Part shown: positions 8,848 to 18,768 of the stretch, one piece after another
Position numbering within the stretch: position 1 is the stretch's first letter
How the letters are laid out: the number at the start of each line of letters is the position of its first letter
From: Phocaeicola coprophilus
Lineage (GTDB): Bacteria; Bacteroidota; Bacteroidia; Bacteroidales; Bacteroidaceae
DNA: 64,000 bases
Direction of reading: 5' to 3'
NCBI GenBank assembly: GCA_016900015.1
Contig: JACJJM010000002.1
Span: forward strand, 186,001 to 250,000
The notes under the pieces: generated by a model
Databases searched by the model: none
Told to the model about the DNA's origin: nothing
What the model saw: only the letters and a program-made list of their open reading frames with translations
Made by a program: the position numbers and the translations under genes

Positions 8848-9052
8848 TTAAGCTAACGGTGGCACGGACGAATAAATGAAGTGCTGTTCACGTTCGGCAA
8901 TCCACCAGCGGCCGTCCACGTTCTCATACTTGTCATAATAGCGCACGGCGTGCAGGGTCACGATAATAATCTTGGTTGTTTTTGTCTGATTCTATGGCAT
9001 AGCGGTCTACTAAATCCTTCAACGCCATGCGGTCTTCCATTTCTTGTTTCAT
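8848..9052 (-). pseudogene. decayed SnoaL-like (NTF2-fold) protein
   Basis: From the ATG at 9052 the frame reads MEDRMALKDLVDRYAIESD, the start of a SnoaL-like domain, and stops after about 40 codons. A different frame supplies the family C-terminus (HAVRYYDKYENVDGRWWIAE and REQHFIYS). The middle of the domain is missing. About 70 residues remain of a domain normally near 150. It sits first in the decayed operon, directly downstream of a good promoter. Confidence 0.75.
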
Positions 9053-9084
9053 ATTTCGTATCAATTTAGTTGTTAATTCCAAAT

Positions 9085-9229
9085 GCAAAGTTAGATGGGC
9101 TGTGACTGTCCATTGTTATATAAAACACAGACATGCTTCACATATCCCCTGATTTTTATCTTGGTTACAATCAGGATATTAGTTAATGTGATACAAAACA
9201 CGGATATGCTTCACGAAAACACAGATTTT
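9085..9229 (-). promoter_or_regulatory. promoter of the decayed operon with AraC-type direct repeats
   Basis: TAACTTTGC (9085-9093, minus strand) is a good -7 box for the SnoaL/hydrolase/flavodoxin/SDR operon. Upstream lie two direct repeats, AAAACACAGACATGCTTCAC at 9122-9141 and the 18/20 match at 9195-9214. They are 73 bp apart (about seven helical turns), and a partial third copy (AAAACACAGAT) starts at 9218. They lie between the operon and the divergent AraC gene, so they are probable AraC sites. Confidence 0.6.
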
Positions 9230-9291
9230 ATCAGCTCCTTATAAGAAAAAGTTGAGAATGTTTATACCTTTGTCATACCAATGAATGGTGT

Positions 9292-10197
9292 ATGGAAAAA
9301 GGATTATTAAATATAGAAACAGTGACAGAATATGACGACATGCTCGGTGTGGAAACTCTGCATCCGCAGGTCAGTGTGATAGACTTATCGAAAGCCAGGC
9401 CTATGCGTCACATGCGTCATACGTTCAGCTTTTATGTCGTATTTCTGAAAGATGAGAAAAACTGCGATTTGATTTATGGTCGCCAGCGATATGATTATCA
9501 AAAAGGCTCGGTCGTCTGTCTGGCACCGGGGCAAGTCATCGGCATTGAAGACACGGGCGAGGATTTCCAGCCGCAAGGCTATGCGTTGTGTTTTCACCCG
9601 GACCTTATACGCGGTACGAATCTCGGACGTAATATCAAGGAATATACGTTCTTCTCCTATGATGTCAACGAGGCTTTGCATCTGTCGGAACGGGAACGTC
9701 ATACTTTTATAGACTGTTTGATGAAGATAGAGGAGGAGCTTCAGCATTCCATAGACCGAATGAGCAAACGTTTGATAGCTACGAACATTGAGTTGTTGCT
9801 CAATTATTGTCTGCGTTTCTATGAACGTCAATTTATTACAAGACAGAATGCCAACCGTGATATATTGAACCGCTTTGAGGCATTGCTCGACTACTATTTC
9901 ACGGGAGACAATGCCTTACAAAAGGGACTGCCTACTGTAAAATACTGTGCCGGCGAACTTTGCCTTTCGCCCAACTACTTCGGTGATTTGATTAAGCGGG
10001 AAACGGGAAAGACAGCTTTGGAGTGGATTCAGGATAAAATTGTCGGCATGGCTAAAGAGCGGCTGCTTCTTCCGTCAAACACTATCAGCCAAATAGCATA
10101 CAGCCTTGGTTTCCAATATCCACAGCATTTTACAAGGGTGTTCAAGAAAGTGACAGGGATGACACCCAATGAATATAGAGGAGGTAATAGGCAATAA
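9292..10197 (+). CDS. AraC family transcriptional regulator
   Basis: This 301-residue protein has an N-terminal cupin-like sensing half and a C-terminal double helix-turn-helix. The first HTH lies around VKYCAGELCLSPNYFGDLIKR and the second around TISQIAYSLGFQYPQHFTRVFKK, ending in the usual GMTPNEYR. It is divergent from the flavodoxin/SDR operon, whose first two genes are decayed, and direct repeats that look like its operators lie between them. A weak -7 box (TACCTTTG, 9265-9272) precedes the ATG. No inducer can be inferred. Confidence 0.92.
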   Translation: MEKGLLNIETVTEYDDMLGVETLHPQVSVIDLSKARPMRHMRHTFSFYVVFLKDEKNCDLIYGRQRYDYQKGSVVCLAPGQVIGIEDTGEDFQPQGYALCFHPDLIRGTNLGRNIKEYTFFSYDVNEALHLSERERHTFIDCLMKIEEELQHSIDRMSKRLIATNIELLLNYCLRFYERQFITRQNANRDILNRFEALLDYYFTGDNALQKGLPTVKYCAGELCLSPNYFGDLIKRETGKTALEWIQDKIVGMAKERLLLPSNTISQIAYSLGFQYPQHFTRVFKKVTGMTPNEYRGGNRQ

Positions 10198-10409
10198 GTT
10201 TCTTCGTAGGGGAGAGAAGTATATAGAACACCGGTCGTGTAAAAAGCGTAAACGGCAGGTAATGAGTGGAAAACAATCCTGTTCTTGCACCGGTCTCTTA
10301 AGTTGTTGTTTTCGTTTTTGGTGGAATTTGTGATTTCCGTTGAGCTCTCTTATTCTCAATTCTTATTGAGTAAATTGAGTTTTACGGAGGTTTTTCCATA
10401 GATTCTTTG

Positions 10410-10418
10410 TAAATTTGC
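10410..10418 (+). promoter_or_regulatory. -7 promoter box of pyrG-yidC
   Basis: TAAATTTGC, 55 bp ahead of the pyrG start; -33 box not evident. A small CTCAAT...ATTGAG hairpin at about 10355-10370 lies just upstream and may end the AraC transcript, though without a T-run. Confidence 0.55.
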
Positions 10419-10473
10419 AACCTTGAAATCCTATATGGTAAAAGAAATACAAACTAATTAAAATCATATAACT

Positions 10474-12072
10474 GTGGCAGAAACAAAGTATATCTTCGTT
10501 ACAGGTGGTGTAGCATCTTCCTTAGGTAAAGGCATTATCTCATCATCGATTGGTAAATTACTTCAAGCAAGAGGTTACAATGTTACAATCCAGAAATTCG
10601 ACCCTTATATCAACATCGACCCGGGTACGCTGAACCCTTATGAGCATGGTGAATGCTATGTGACTGTGGATGGGCATGAGGCTGATTTGGACTTGGGCCA
10701 TTATGAACGTTTCTTGGGGATTCAGACGACAAAAGCCAACAATATTACGACCGGGCGTATTTACAAGAGTGTGATAGACAAAGAACGTCGTGGTGATTAT
10801 TTGGGCAAGACCATTCAAATCATCCCTCACATCACGGATGAAATCAAGCGTAACGTAAAACTGTTGGGCAATAAGTATAAGTTCGACTTCGTGATTACGG
10901 AAATCGGCGGAACAGTGGGTGACATCGAGTCGCTGCCGTATCTGGAGAGTATCCGCCAGTTGAAACGTGAGTTGGGACGCAATGCCCTGTGTGTGCATTT
11001 GACTTATGTGCCTTATCTGGCTGCTGCCGGAGAGCTGAAAACAAAGCCGACGCAACACTCTGTGAAAGAATTGCAGTCAGTGGGTATACAGCCGGACATC
11101 CTGGTGCTTCGCACGGAACATGAGTTGAGTACGAACTTGAAGAAAAAAGTTGCTTTGTTCTGCAATGTGGATGAATCAGCTGTAATCGAATCGCTGGATA
11201 TGCCTTCCATCTACGAAGTGCCCTTGCGAATGCAGGCACAGAACCTGGATTCGATAATCCTCGAGAAAGTGGGCTTGCCCGTGGGTGAGACTCCGACATT
11301 GGGTCCGTGGCGCGACTTCCTCAACCGCAGGAACAATGCGACTGAGACTGTAAACATTGGTTTGGTCGGCAAATATGATTTGCAGGACGCTTACAAATCT
11401 ATCCGCGAAGCCCTCTCACATGCAGCGACCTACAACGACCGTAAGGCTGAGATACATTTCATCAATAGTGAAAAACTAACAGACGAAAACATCGCCGATG
11501 CGCTCAAGGGCATGGATGGCATCATCATCTGTCCGGGATTTGGACAGCGCGGCATTGAAGGGAAGTTTGTCGCTGCCAAATATGCTCGTATGCACAATCT
11601 TCCGACTTTCGGCATCTGCCTCGGCATGCAGTGCATGGCCATCGAGTTTGCACGTGACGTGCTTGGATATGCCGATGCCAACTCCCGTGAGATGGATGAG
11701 AAGACGCCTCACAATGTGATAGACATCATGGAGGAACAGAAGTCCATCACGAACATGGGAGGCACCATGCGTCTGGGAGCATACGACTGCATCCTCGACC
11801 AGAATTCCAAGACATTCGAAGCCTACGGACAAGTGCACATCCAGGAGCGCCATCGCCATCGCTACGAGTTCAATAATTTCTACAAAGCCGAATTCGAGAA
11901 AGCCGGCATGCGTTGCGTGGGTGTCAATCCGGAATCGGACTTGGTGGAAATCATTGAGATTCCGGGACTGAAGTGGTATATTGGCACACAGTTCCATCCG
12001 GAATACAGCAGTACGGTGTTGAAGCCGCATCCCTTGTTCATGTCGTTTATTAAAGCAGCTATTGATAAATAA
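10474..12072 (+). CDS. pyrG: CTP synthase
   Basis: This 532-residue enzyme is full length. The N-terminal amidoligase domain holds FVTGGVASSLGKG (8-20), the KFDPYINIDPGTLNP nucleotide site and EIGGTVGDIES. The C-terminal glutamine amidotransferase domain has the nucleophile Cys382 in GICLGMQ and the His/Glu pair in FHPEYSS near 514. It makes CTP from UTP, ATP and glutamine. The start codon is GTG, fixed by the conserved MAETKYIFVTGG start. yidC follows after 20 bp in the same operon. Confidence 0.97.
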   Translation: MAETKYIFVTGGVASSLGKGIISSSIGKLLQARGYNVTIQKFDPYINIDPGTLNPYEHGECYVTVDGHEADLDLGHYERFLGIQTTKANNITTGRIYKSVIDKERRGDYLGKTIQIIPHITDEIKRNVKLLGNKYKFDFVITEIGGTVGDIESLPYLESIRQLKRELGRNALCVHLTYVPYLAAAGELKTKPTQHSVKELQSVGIQPDILVLRTEHELSTNLKKKVALFCNVDESAVIESLDMPSIYEVPLRMQAQNLDSIILEKVGLPVGETPTLGPWRDFLNRRNNATETVNIGLVGKYDLQDAYKSIREALSHAATYNDRKAEIHFINSEKLTDENIADALKGMDGIIICPGFGQRGIEGKFVAAKYARMHNLPTFGICLGMQCMAIEFARDVLGYADANSREMDEKTPHNVIDIMEEQKSITNMGGTMRLGAYDCILDQNSKTFEAYGQVHIQERHRHRYEFNNFYKAEFEKAGMRCVGVNPESDLVEIIEIPGLKWYIGTQFHPEYSSTVLKPHPLFMSFIKAAIDK

Positions 12073-12092
12073 TATATAAGGTATAGAAAAGA

Positions 12093-13961
12093 ATGGAGAA
12101 AAATACGCTTATCGGGTTTGTCTTGATTGGTGCAGTGCTGATAGGATTTAGCGTGTTCAATCGTCCGAGCGCTGAAGAACAGGCGCAGATGAAGCATTTC
12201 CAAGATTCTATTCAGGCTTTGGTGGATGAGCAGGAAGCCAAGCAACTGGAACAACAGAAGCTGGCCCAACAGCAGGCCGCAGCGCAGGATTCCACGTCGT
12301 TGCTCTTTTATGCTCACCAGGGGCAGGAGTCCGTCGTCACCTTGCAAAACGAGCTGGTCGAACTGAAACTGACCACAAAGGGCGGACGGGTGAAGTCGGC
12401 CAAACTGAAGGAATACAACGGGCAGGACCATCAGCCGCTTGTGCTCTTTGACGGTGAAGACGCTGCACTGAGTTTCGCATTCAATGGCAAAACGGAGAAT
12501 ATCCGCACAGAGGAACTTTATTTCGTACCGGAAAATGTGACCGACAGTACGGTGACCATGCGCTTGCCCATGAATGGAGGCGGTCATCTGGACTTCAACT
12601 ACAAGCTCCGTCCCGACAGTTATATGCTCGATTTTACGGTGCAGGCTCAAGGCATGGAGAACTATTTTGCCCCTGCTATAAAGACTGTGGACATCCACTG
12701 GAGCCAGCGTGCACGGCAGTTGGAGAAAGGATTCAGCTTTGAGAACCGTTTCACCTCGTTGTCATATAAGTTGAAGGACAAAGGCAGCGATTACCTGAGC
12801 GAGACGAAGGAGGAGACCGTGGAAGAGGCAACACCGATGGACTGGATTGCTTTCAAGAATCAGTTCTTCTCCTGTGTGTTCATTGCCGGACAAGATTTCA
12901 ACGGGACGACCTTGAAGTCTACGCCTCAGGCAGAGGGTAGCGGCTACCTGAAAGATTATGATGCGACGATGACGACCTTCTTCGACCCGACAGGAGGACA
13001 GCCGACGCAGATGCAATTCTATTTCGGTCCGAATCACTTCAAAACCTTACAGGCAACCAATGACTTGGCCGTCAACGGTAAAGATCTCGAAATGGAAGAT
13101 CTCGTCTACCTCGGATGGCCGCTCTTCCGCTGGATTAACCGATGGTTTACCATCAACCTTTTCGACTGGCTTTCCGGTTGGGGACTGAACATGGGCATTG
13201 TCCTGCTTCTGATGACCATCATCGTGAAAGCTGTCGTCTTTCCGGCTACCTACAAGTCCTACATGTCGTCGGCCAAGATGCGTGTGCTGAAACCGTATGT
13301 CGATGAAATCAACAAGAAGTATCCGAAGCCTGAAGACGCGATGAAGAAGCAGCAGGAGACGATGGCCCTTTACAGCCGCTACGGCGTCAGCCCGATGGGA
13401 GGCTGCTTGCCGATGCTTATCCAGATGCCGGTGTTCATCGCGCTGTTCAACTTTGTGCCGAACGCCATCGAGCTTCGCCAGCAGAGCTTCCTCTGGGCGA
13501 CTGACCTTTCGACCTACGACGACATCATCCATTGGGGTGTCCACATCCCGCTTTTGGGCGAGCATTTGAGCCTCTTCTGTCTGCTGTTCAGCTTGAGCAA
13601 CATCATCAATACGTTCATCATGATGAAGCAGCAGGACACGGGCGCCAACCCGCAGATGGCTGCCATGAAATGGATGATGTATCTCATGCCCGTCATGTTC
13701 ATCTTCATCTTCAACAGCTATTCCTCCGGTTTGAACTATTATTACTTCATATCCGGCCTCATCAGCATCCTTATCATGATTGTCCTCCGCAAGACGACTG
13801 ACGAGAAGGCTCTGCTGGCCAAATTGGAGGCGCGCATGCAGGCCAACAAGAACAATCCGAAGAAGCGTAGTAGCATGATGGAGAAACTCGCTGCCTTGCA
13901 AAAGGAGCAGGAACGCATGATGCGCGAGCGTGAGGAGCGTGAACGCGGAAAGCGCCGCTGA
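12093..13961 (+). CDS. yidC: membrane protein insertase YidC
   Basis: This 622-residue protein has an N-terminal membrane helix ([17 protein letters not shown]), a Gln-rich linker, then a large periplasmic beta-domain. The conserved insertase core follows from about residue 360, with five helices and [21 protein letters not shown] and the later [12 protein letters not shown]. The basic tail ([13 protein letters not shown] to the end) would bind ribosomes. It inserts inner-membrane proteins with or without Sec. It shares the pyrG transcript, and a terminator follows its stop. Confidence 0.96.
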   Translation: MEKNTLIGFVLIGAVLIGFSVFNRPSAEEQAQMKHFQDSIQALVDEQEAKQLEQQKLAQQQAAAQDSTSLLFYAHQGQESVVTLQNELVELKLTTKGGRVKSAKLKEYNGQDHQPLVLFDGEDAALSFAFNGKTENIRTEELYFVPENVTDSTVTMRLPMNGGGHLDFNYKLRPDSYMLDFTVQAQGMENYFAPAIKTVDIHWSQRARQLEKGFSFENRFTSLSYKLKDKGSDYLSETKEETVEEATPMDWIAFKNQFFSCVFIAGQDFNGTTLKSTPQAEGSGYLKDYDATMTTFFDPTGGQPTQMQFYFGPNHFKTLQATNDLAVNGKDLEMEDLVYLGWPLFRWINRWFTINLFDWLSGWGLNMGIVLLLMTIIVKAVVFPATYKSYMSSAKMRVLKPYVDEINKKYPKPEDAMKKQQETMALYSRYGVSPMGGCLPMLIQMPVFIALFNFVPNAIELRQQSFLWATDLSTYDDIIHWGVHIPLLGEHLSLFCLLFSLSNIINTFIMMKQQDTGANPQMAAMKWMMYLMPVMFIFIFNSYSSGLNYYYFISGLISILIMIVLRKTTDEKALLAKLEARMQANKNNPKKRSSMMEKLAALQKEQERMMREREERERGKRR

Positions 13962-13990
13962 CGTTTTTTTTGACTGCTATCTATAATGAA

Positions 13991-14044
13991 AGAAGCATGG
14001 ATTGCCGTGGAGATGTCTCCCGGCAGTTCATGCTTCTTCTTTTT
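13991..14044 (+). terminator. intrinsic terminator of pyrG-yidC
   Basis: AGAAGCATGGATTGCCG pairs with CGGCAGTTCATGCTTCT over 17 bp including G-U pairs, followed by TCTTTTT. Confidence 0.85.
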
Positions 14045-14067
14045 GTGCCTTTGTCGTGTTGCCGCAG

Positions 14068-14231
14068 GATAGGCACTCCGTGGCAGAGAGATACGTGTCT
14101 GTCTGTTCTCCGATGTACATCTCAGCGTTCTTCGATGTACATCCCAGCATTCTCGGATGTACATCCCAGCATACTCCGATGTACATCTCGGAATGGATTG
14201 ATACGTATCTCCTCATGACGGACATGCGTCT
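14068..14231. repeat. array B: palindromic decamers every 22 bp
   Basis: GATACGTGTC starts at 14090, GATGTACATC at 14112, 14134, 14156 and 14178, and GATACGTATC at 14200. All are exactly 22 bp apart. Weaker units flank them (GATAGGCACT at 14068, GACATGCGTC at 14221). The 12-bp spacers are alike but not identical (CCAGCATTCTCG type). The array lies between convergent yidC and bioD. Confidence 0.85.
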
Positions 14232-14267
14232 GTCTACGCCACGCAGTGCAGTACGCCGCTTCTGCGG

Positions 14268-14909
14268 TCAGAGGCAGGGGATGAGCCGAAACTCTGTCTC
14301 GGGGAAATGCGCGGCGAGATAGTCGCGGATGTATTCCTGCGTGTCGCGCTGGATGATTTTGTCCTCTTCGGGTGGGAAGAGGTTGTAAGCCACGGTATGG
14401 AGTCGGATGCCCCGCCGCTGGATGGCTTCCAGGCTGAGAAGCGTGTGGTTGATGCTACCCAGTCGCCCGGACGTGACGAGGATGAGGGGGTAGCCGTGCC
14501 GTGCCACGTAGTCGATGGTCAGCAGGCTGCGTGTGAGGGGAACCATCAGGCCGCCCGCACCTTCGAGCAGGACAGTGTCGAAGCGGCGAGAGAGTTCTTT
14601 CGTCGCCTCTTCGATGCGTGCGAAGTCGATGGGTCTGTGGTCGATTTCCTCAGCCAGGTGCGGGGAGCAGGGATAGGTGTAGATTTCCGGCATCGTGAGC
14701 CGTTCGCGGTCTTCGAGCAGCATCCCGGTGCCCATGATTCGGCGGTGGAGTTCGATGTCTTCTGATGAGTCGGTGTTGCCCGTCTGAATCAGTTTTTGAG
14801 TGATGGTGCGGATGCCGGCCTTGTTCCACTCGCGTGCGAGGAAGCCGGTGGCATAGCTTTTTCCGATGTTCGTGTCAATGCCGCTCACGAAGAATACGTT
14901 TTCTTTCAT
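14268..14909 (-). CDS. bioD: dethiobiotin synthetase
   Basis: This 213-residue protein has the P-loop variant GIDTNIGKS near residue 10, the EGAGGLMVPL motif and LVTSGRLGSINHTLLSLEAI, all typical of BioD. It closes the ureido ring by ATP-dependent carboxylation of DAPA to dethiobiotin. It is the last gene of the biotin operon and overlaps bioC by 4 bp. Confidence 0.93.
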   Translation of the reverse strand: MKENVFFVSGIDTNIGKSYATGFLAREWNKAGIRTITQKLIQTGNTDSSEDIELHRRIMGTGMLLEDRERLTMPEIYTYPCSPHLAEEIDHRPIDFARIEEATKELSRRFDTVLLEGAGGLMVPLTRSLLTIDYVARHGYPLILVTSGRLGSINHTLLSLEAIQRRGIRLHTVAYNLFPPEEDKIIQRDTQEYIRDYLAAHFPETEFRLIPCL

Positions 14910-15667
14910 GTTTGCTGTCTTTTAAGTATGATATAAATAGGATGATAAGTCAGTGTGACCTGTCCGTCAGGTGTGGTGAAGAGGCGTGCATAGTCGGCGA
15001 TGAAGTCGATTAGCTGTCCTTTTGTCCATGTCTCGCGCCGGATGCCGGTCACGCCGGTTTGTTTCAGATGCTGGAGCACGTCTTTGGGTGAAGAAAATGT
15101 CAGCGTGGTGTGTTCCTCCTCGGCAAGGGCGGGCCTGTATCCCCTTTGGGTTGCGGCTTCCAGCCAATAACCCAGTGGGTGGTAGGGCAGGGAAGCATTG
15201 GCGATGTCCCGGAGTTCGTGGAAGTTGTCTTCGCCGAATAGGGTGAAGGCCAGGTATCCGTCCCTGTTGAGGTATGCGTGACATGTCTCGAGGAAGCGGA
15301 GCGGCTCTTCGAACCATTGCAACGAGGAACACGATGTGATGAGGCTGAAAAGTCCGTCGGGAGCAGTCTGTTCGGCGTCGCCGGCGGTGAAGCGTGTCCG
15401 TTCGTTGAGCAGGTCGGCGAGCATGCGTTCCATCTCCGGGCAGAGGTCGTTGAGCAAGTAGTCGTCCGGCGTATGCTGTTTCAGATAGGCACGTGTGAAA
15501 AGCCCCGTCCCGCATCCGATTTCCCACACGCGGCGGTGGGCCGATGATGGCAGGTGCTCGTCGAGCAGTTCAGCCATGCGGCATGCGATGTGCCGCTGGA
15601 CGACGGCGTGCCGGTCATAAGTCGGGATGGCCCGTGCGAAGCGTTCGTGTATCAGATGTTTGTCCAT
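14906..15667 (-). CDS. bioC: malonyl-[ACP] O-methyltransferase BioC
   Basis: This is a class I SAM methyltransferase of 253 residues from the chosen start (MDKHLIHERFARA), which overlaps the bioG end by 16 bp. A longer upstream frame would only read bioG sequence. VWEIGCGTGLFT is the SAM-binding motif I, and the start with RFARAIPTYDRHA is characteristic of BioC. It methylates malonyl-ACP so that fatty acid synthase can build pimeloyl-ACP methyl ester. It works with BioG, encoded just before it. Confidence 0.88.
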   Translation of the reverse strand: MDKHLIHERFARAIPTYDRHAVVQRHIACRMAELLDEHLPSSAHRRVWEIGCGTGLFTRAYLKQHTPDDYLLNDLCPEMERMLADLLNERTRFTAGDAEQTAPDGLFSLITSCSSLQWFEEPLRFLETCHAYLNRDGYLAFTLFGEDNFHELRDIANASLPYHPLGYWLEAATQRGYRPALAEEEHTTLTFSSPKDVLQHLKQTGVTGIRRETWTKGQLIDFIADYARLFTTPDGQVTLTYHPIYIILKRQQT

Positions 15668-16320
15668 AGTTGTCCTTTCCCGTTGATGAGTTCTTGAAGC
15701 AGGAGTGCGTCGTAGTGCGCAGCGTTCACGGTCATGCATGCGGTCTCCGGCCACGCCCGCAATTGGTTTGTGGATGGGAAAATGCGGTCGTGCAGCCCGA
15801 CAATGGCTTTATCCCATTTCCAGGTGGATGGCCCAGCGTCGTTGACTGCGTCGCGGAGGGCTGCCAGTTCGTCGCGTAAGTCCGTCCACGGCCGTGCCGG
15901 GGCATGTGCCTTGAATGCTTGCAGTCTGTCTGCCGTACCGCACATGCGGCGTTGGAATTTCTCCCAAGCTTGTTGCGAGAAGCCGTCGAGCGTTCCTTGA
16001 AATACGGCTGTCGGGATACCCCGTTCGTCATCAATGGGGAAGTTTGTCCCGTTGAAGGCGATGCTTTGTTCCGGTTTTAAGGAACAGCGTTGCAATGCCT
16101 GTCCTGCCACCCACACGCCCATTGACCAGGCTGCCACCCGGATGCTTTGATAGCGGGTGAGGAGTGAGGGGTCGAAGTCCAGGTCATGATAGTCAAAGCA
16201 TATCATGCAGTCGCACTCCGCTGTGCCCGGTCGGTCGGCCAGACGCTCGTCCATCCCCCAACCGGCGAAAAAGAGCTGCAGTTCCGGTGTGTGTTGTTGT
16301 GTTATAAATAGTTGTTTCAT
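15652..16320 (-). CDS. bioG: pimeloyl-ACP methyl ester esterase BioG (DUF452)
   Basis: This 222-residue alpha/beta hydrolase of the DUF452/BioG family has the start LQLFFAGWGMDERL, the nucleophile Ser66 in AAWSMGVW and a C-terminal catalytic His in NAAHYDA. BioG removes the methyl group from pimeloyl-ACP methyl ester, ending pimelate synthesis, in place of E. coli BioH. It overlaps bioF by 4 bp and bioC by 16 bp, so it is tightly coupled to both. Confidence 0.9.
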   Translation of the reverse strand: MKQLFITQQHTPELQLFFAGWGMDERLADRPGTAECDCMICFDYHDLDFDPSLLTRYQSIRVAAWSMGVWVAGQALQRCSLKPEQSIAFNGTNFPIDDERGIPTAVFQGTLDGFSQQAWEKFQRRMCGTADRLQAFKAHAPARPWTDLRDELAALRDAVNDAGPSTWKWDKAIVGLHDRIFPSTNQLRAWPETACMTVNAAHYDALLLQELINGKGQLWTNI

Positions 16321-17468
16321 AATAGTTCAGTCAGTTGTTTAAGTTCATCCGGTGTTATTCCGGCATTCAGGGAGAAGCGGAGGCGGGATGTACCGGGAGG
16401 GACCGTAGGCGGCCTGACAGGCAGGACGTAGTAGCCTAATTTTTGTAGTTGCTCGGCTTTCTGCGTCGCTTCATGGCTGTCGCCTACAATCATCGGCACA
16501 ATATGGCTTTCCGACGGGCATGTCCACCCGTGCGCCTTGAGCGCATTGCGCAAGCAGGTGCTTGAAGAAGCCAGTCTCTGTCGGCGTTCTGTCATGTCGG
16601 CGAGCCGTTCCATGACAAACTGTGTCCAGGCTACATTGAGAGGTGGCAGGGCCGTCGTGAAGATGAGCGTGCGCATTTTGTTGACCAAGTAGTCGCGGAT
16701 GATGCGGTTGCACACGACGTATGCTCCCACGGAAGCCAAGGCCTTGCCGAACGTTCCGCATAGGAAATCGATGTCTCCGATGCAGTCCAACTCTTCGGCA
16801 AGTCCCAATCCTTGCCGTCCGCGTACGCCGATGCCGTGAGCTTCGTCGACGTAGAGCATCGTGCCGGGATACTGTTTCTTTAGTCCGGTCAGGCGCAATA
16901 GGTCGGCCGTGTCTCCGTCCATGCTGAAAATGCTTTCCGTCACGATGATGATGCGCGGAAAGTCAGCATGATACTTTTGCAGCAGATTTTCCAGTTGGGC
17001 ATAGTCTTGGTGTCGGAAGCGGATGCTGCGGGCTCCTGAAAGGCGGATGCCATCTATCAAGCTGGCGTGTACTAGTTTATCTGCCAATATCAACGTACTG
17101 CTGTCTGTGACGGCTGGTAAAATGCCCGTGTTCATGTGGTATCCACTGCCAAACACCAATGCTGCCTCTCGGCCAAACAACGCGGCAAGCAACTGTTCAA
17201 GCCGTGTGTATGCTGAGAAGTTTCCCGTCAGCAGGCGAGATGATGAAGCGGAAAGTAGTGTGTCCTCGCCGGAAAGTCCTTGCCAGAATTGTTCTTGCAA
17301 AGTCTTTTCGCCAGCCAGTCCCAGGTAGTCATTTGACGAAAGGTTAAGCATACGGCGTCCTGAAGCGATGATGTCTTGTCCGTCATGTGCTACGAGAGGC
17401 AGTGTGCGTAAGTTTCCTTGTGCTTGGAGGGTCTTCAGTTCATGTGCGAACGTCTCTTCATTTGTCAT
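16317..17468 (-). CDS. bioF: 8-amino-7-oxononanoate synthase
   Basis: This 383-residue PLP enzyme of the alpha-oxoamine synthase family has [12 protein letters not shown] (41-52), [25 protein letters not shown] (208-223) and the PLP lysine Lys242 in [13 protein letters not shown]. It condenses pimeloyl-ACP/CoA with alanine. Its start overlaps bioA by 11 bp and its stop overlaps bioG by 4 bp. Confidence 0.93.
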   Translation of the reverse strand: MTNEETFAHELKTLQAQGNLRTLPLVAHDGQDIIASGRRMLNLSSNDYLGLAGEKTLQEQFWQGLSGEDTLLSASSSRLLTGNFSAYTRLEQLLAALFGREAALVFGSGYHMNTGILPAVTDSSTLILADKLVHASLIDGIRLSGARSIRFRHQDYAQLENLLQKYHADFPRIIIVTESIFSMDGDTADLLRLTGLKKQYPGTMLYVDEAHGIGVRGRQGLGLAEELDCIGDIDFLCGTFGKALASVGAYVVCNRIIRDYLVNKMRTLIFTTALPPLNVAWTQFVMERLADMTERRQRLASSSTCLRNALKAHGWTCPSESHIVPMIVGDSHEATQKAEQLQKLGYYVLPVRPPTVPPGTSRLRFSLNAGITPDELKQLTELL

Positions 17469-18768
17469 GGCGGTTCACGTTGATTTCCGAAACGATTTTA
17501 ATCAATGCAGAAGTCAGTTTATGCAGTTCTTGCGGTGTGATGATGAAAGGCGGCATGACATAGACAAGCCGTCCAAATGGGCGTATCCATACGCCTTCTT
17601 CCACAAATCTCTGTTCTATCCATTCCAGGTCTACGGGGTCACGGACTTCGATGACGCCAATAGCTCCCAGCACTCTTATGTCTACGACTTGGGGTAAGTC
17701 TCGTGCCGGAGTCAGTTCCTCGTTCAGTTGGCGTTCGATGGCCGCGACTTTTTCTTGCCATCCTGAGGACAGCAGCAAGTTGATGGAGGCGCGAGCCACG
17801 GCGCAAGCCAAGGGATTGCCCATGAAAGTCGGCCCGTGCATGAATGCGTAGGGGTAGTTGTCAGAAATCGTGTGTGCCACTTCGTCAGTGGTGAGTACAG
17901 CGGAGAACGTCATATATCCTCCTGTTAGTGATTTCCCAATACACATGATGTCGGGCTCTATGCCTGCATGTTCGCACGCAAAGAGTTTTCCTGTACGACC
18001 GAAGCCGGTGGCGATTTCGTCGAAGATGAGAAGGAGTCCGTAGCGTCGGCACAGTTCAGCCGCTTCGCGTAAATATTGCGGATGGTAGAACCGCATGCCG
18101 CCGGCACCTTGCACGATGGGTTCCAGGATGAGTCCGGCCAGTTCCTCGTGGTGTTGCTCGATGGTTTCTTTCAGAGGGAGTATGTCGGTCTCGTCCCATT
18201 CGGCATGGAACGAGCATTGTGGAGCTGGTACGAAATAACGTATCGGGAGGGCACGACCGAATAAGCTGTGCATGCCGGTCACGGGGTCGCATACAGACAT
18301 GGCGTTCCAAGTATCGCCGTGATAGCCGGAGCGGATGGTCACGAAGTTGTTCTTTTGGGGAAGATTCTTTGCAAATTGGTATTGCACGGCCATTTTCAAG
18401 GCGACTTCTACAGCCACAGAGCCACTGTCGGCATAGAATATTTTCTGCATGGAAGACGGCACGATACTAAGCAGGAGTTTTCCCAGTTCAATGGCTGGTT
18501 CATGGGTTAAACCGCCAAACATAACGTGTGACATGTGTCCCAACTGTTCTTTAATTGCTTGGTTCAGTACGGGGTGATTGTAGCCGTGGATGGCACACCA
18601 CCATGATGACATGCCGTCAATGAGTTTCGTGCCATTGTCCAGTGTCAACGTACAGCCTTCAGCATGGGACACTTTATATGCAGTGAGTGGATGAGTGGCG
18701 GAGGTGTAAGGATGCCACAAGTGTTCTTTGTCGAAACAATCAGTTTGATAGTTAGAGTTCATAGCCAA
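17458..18768 (-). CDS. bioA: adenosylmethionine-8-amino-7-oxononanoate aminotransferase
   Basis: This 436-residue class III aminotransferase has the start [25 protein letters not shown] (54-66) and the PLP lysine Lys279 in [10 protein letters not shown], all diagnostic for BioA and not a generic omega-aminotransferase. It converts KAPA to DAPA with SAM as amino donor. It overlaps bioB by 17 bp; a second ATG at 18762 is also possible. Confidence 0.94.
   Translation of the reverse strand: MAMNSNYQTDCFDKEHLWHPYTSATHPLTAYKVSHAEGCTLTLDNGTKLIDGMSSWWCAIHGYNHPVLNQAIKEQLGHMSHVMFGGLTHEPAIELGKLLLSIVPSSMQKIFYADSGSVAVEVALKMAVQYQFAKNLPQKNNFVTIRSGYHGDTWNAMSVCDPVTGMHSLFGRALPIRYFVPAPQCSFHAEWDETDILPLKETIEQHHEELAGLILEPIVQGAGGMRFYHPQYLREAAELCRRYGLLLIFDEIATGFGRTGKLFACEHAGIEPDIMCIGKSLTGGYMTFSAVLTTDEVAHTISDNYPYAFMHGPTFMGNPLACAVARASINLLLSSGWQEKVAAIERQLNEELTPARDLPQVVDIRVLGAIGVIEVRDPVDLEWIEQRFVEEGVWIRPFGRLVYVMPPFIITPQELHKLTSALIKIVSEINVNRHDK

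Noticed and set aside
14068-14231. CRISPR array at the GATGTACATC repeats
   Set aside because: Repeats are only 10 bp with 12-bp similar spacers; CRISPR repeats and spacers are about 25-40 bp, and there are no cas genes.
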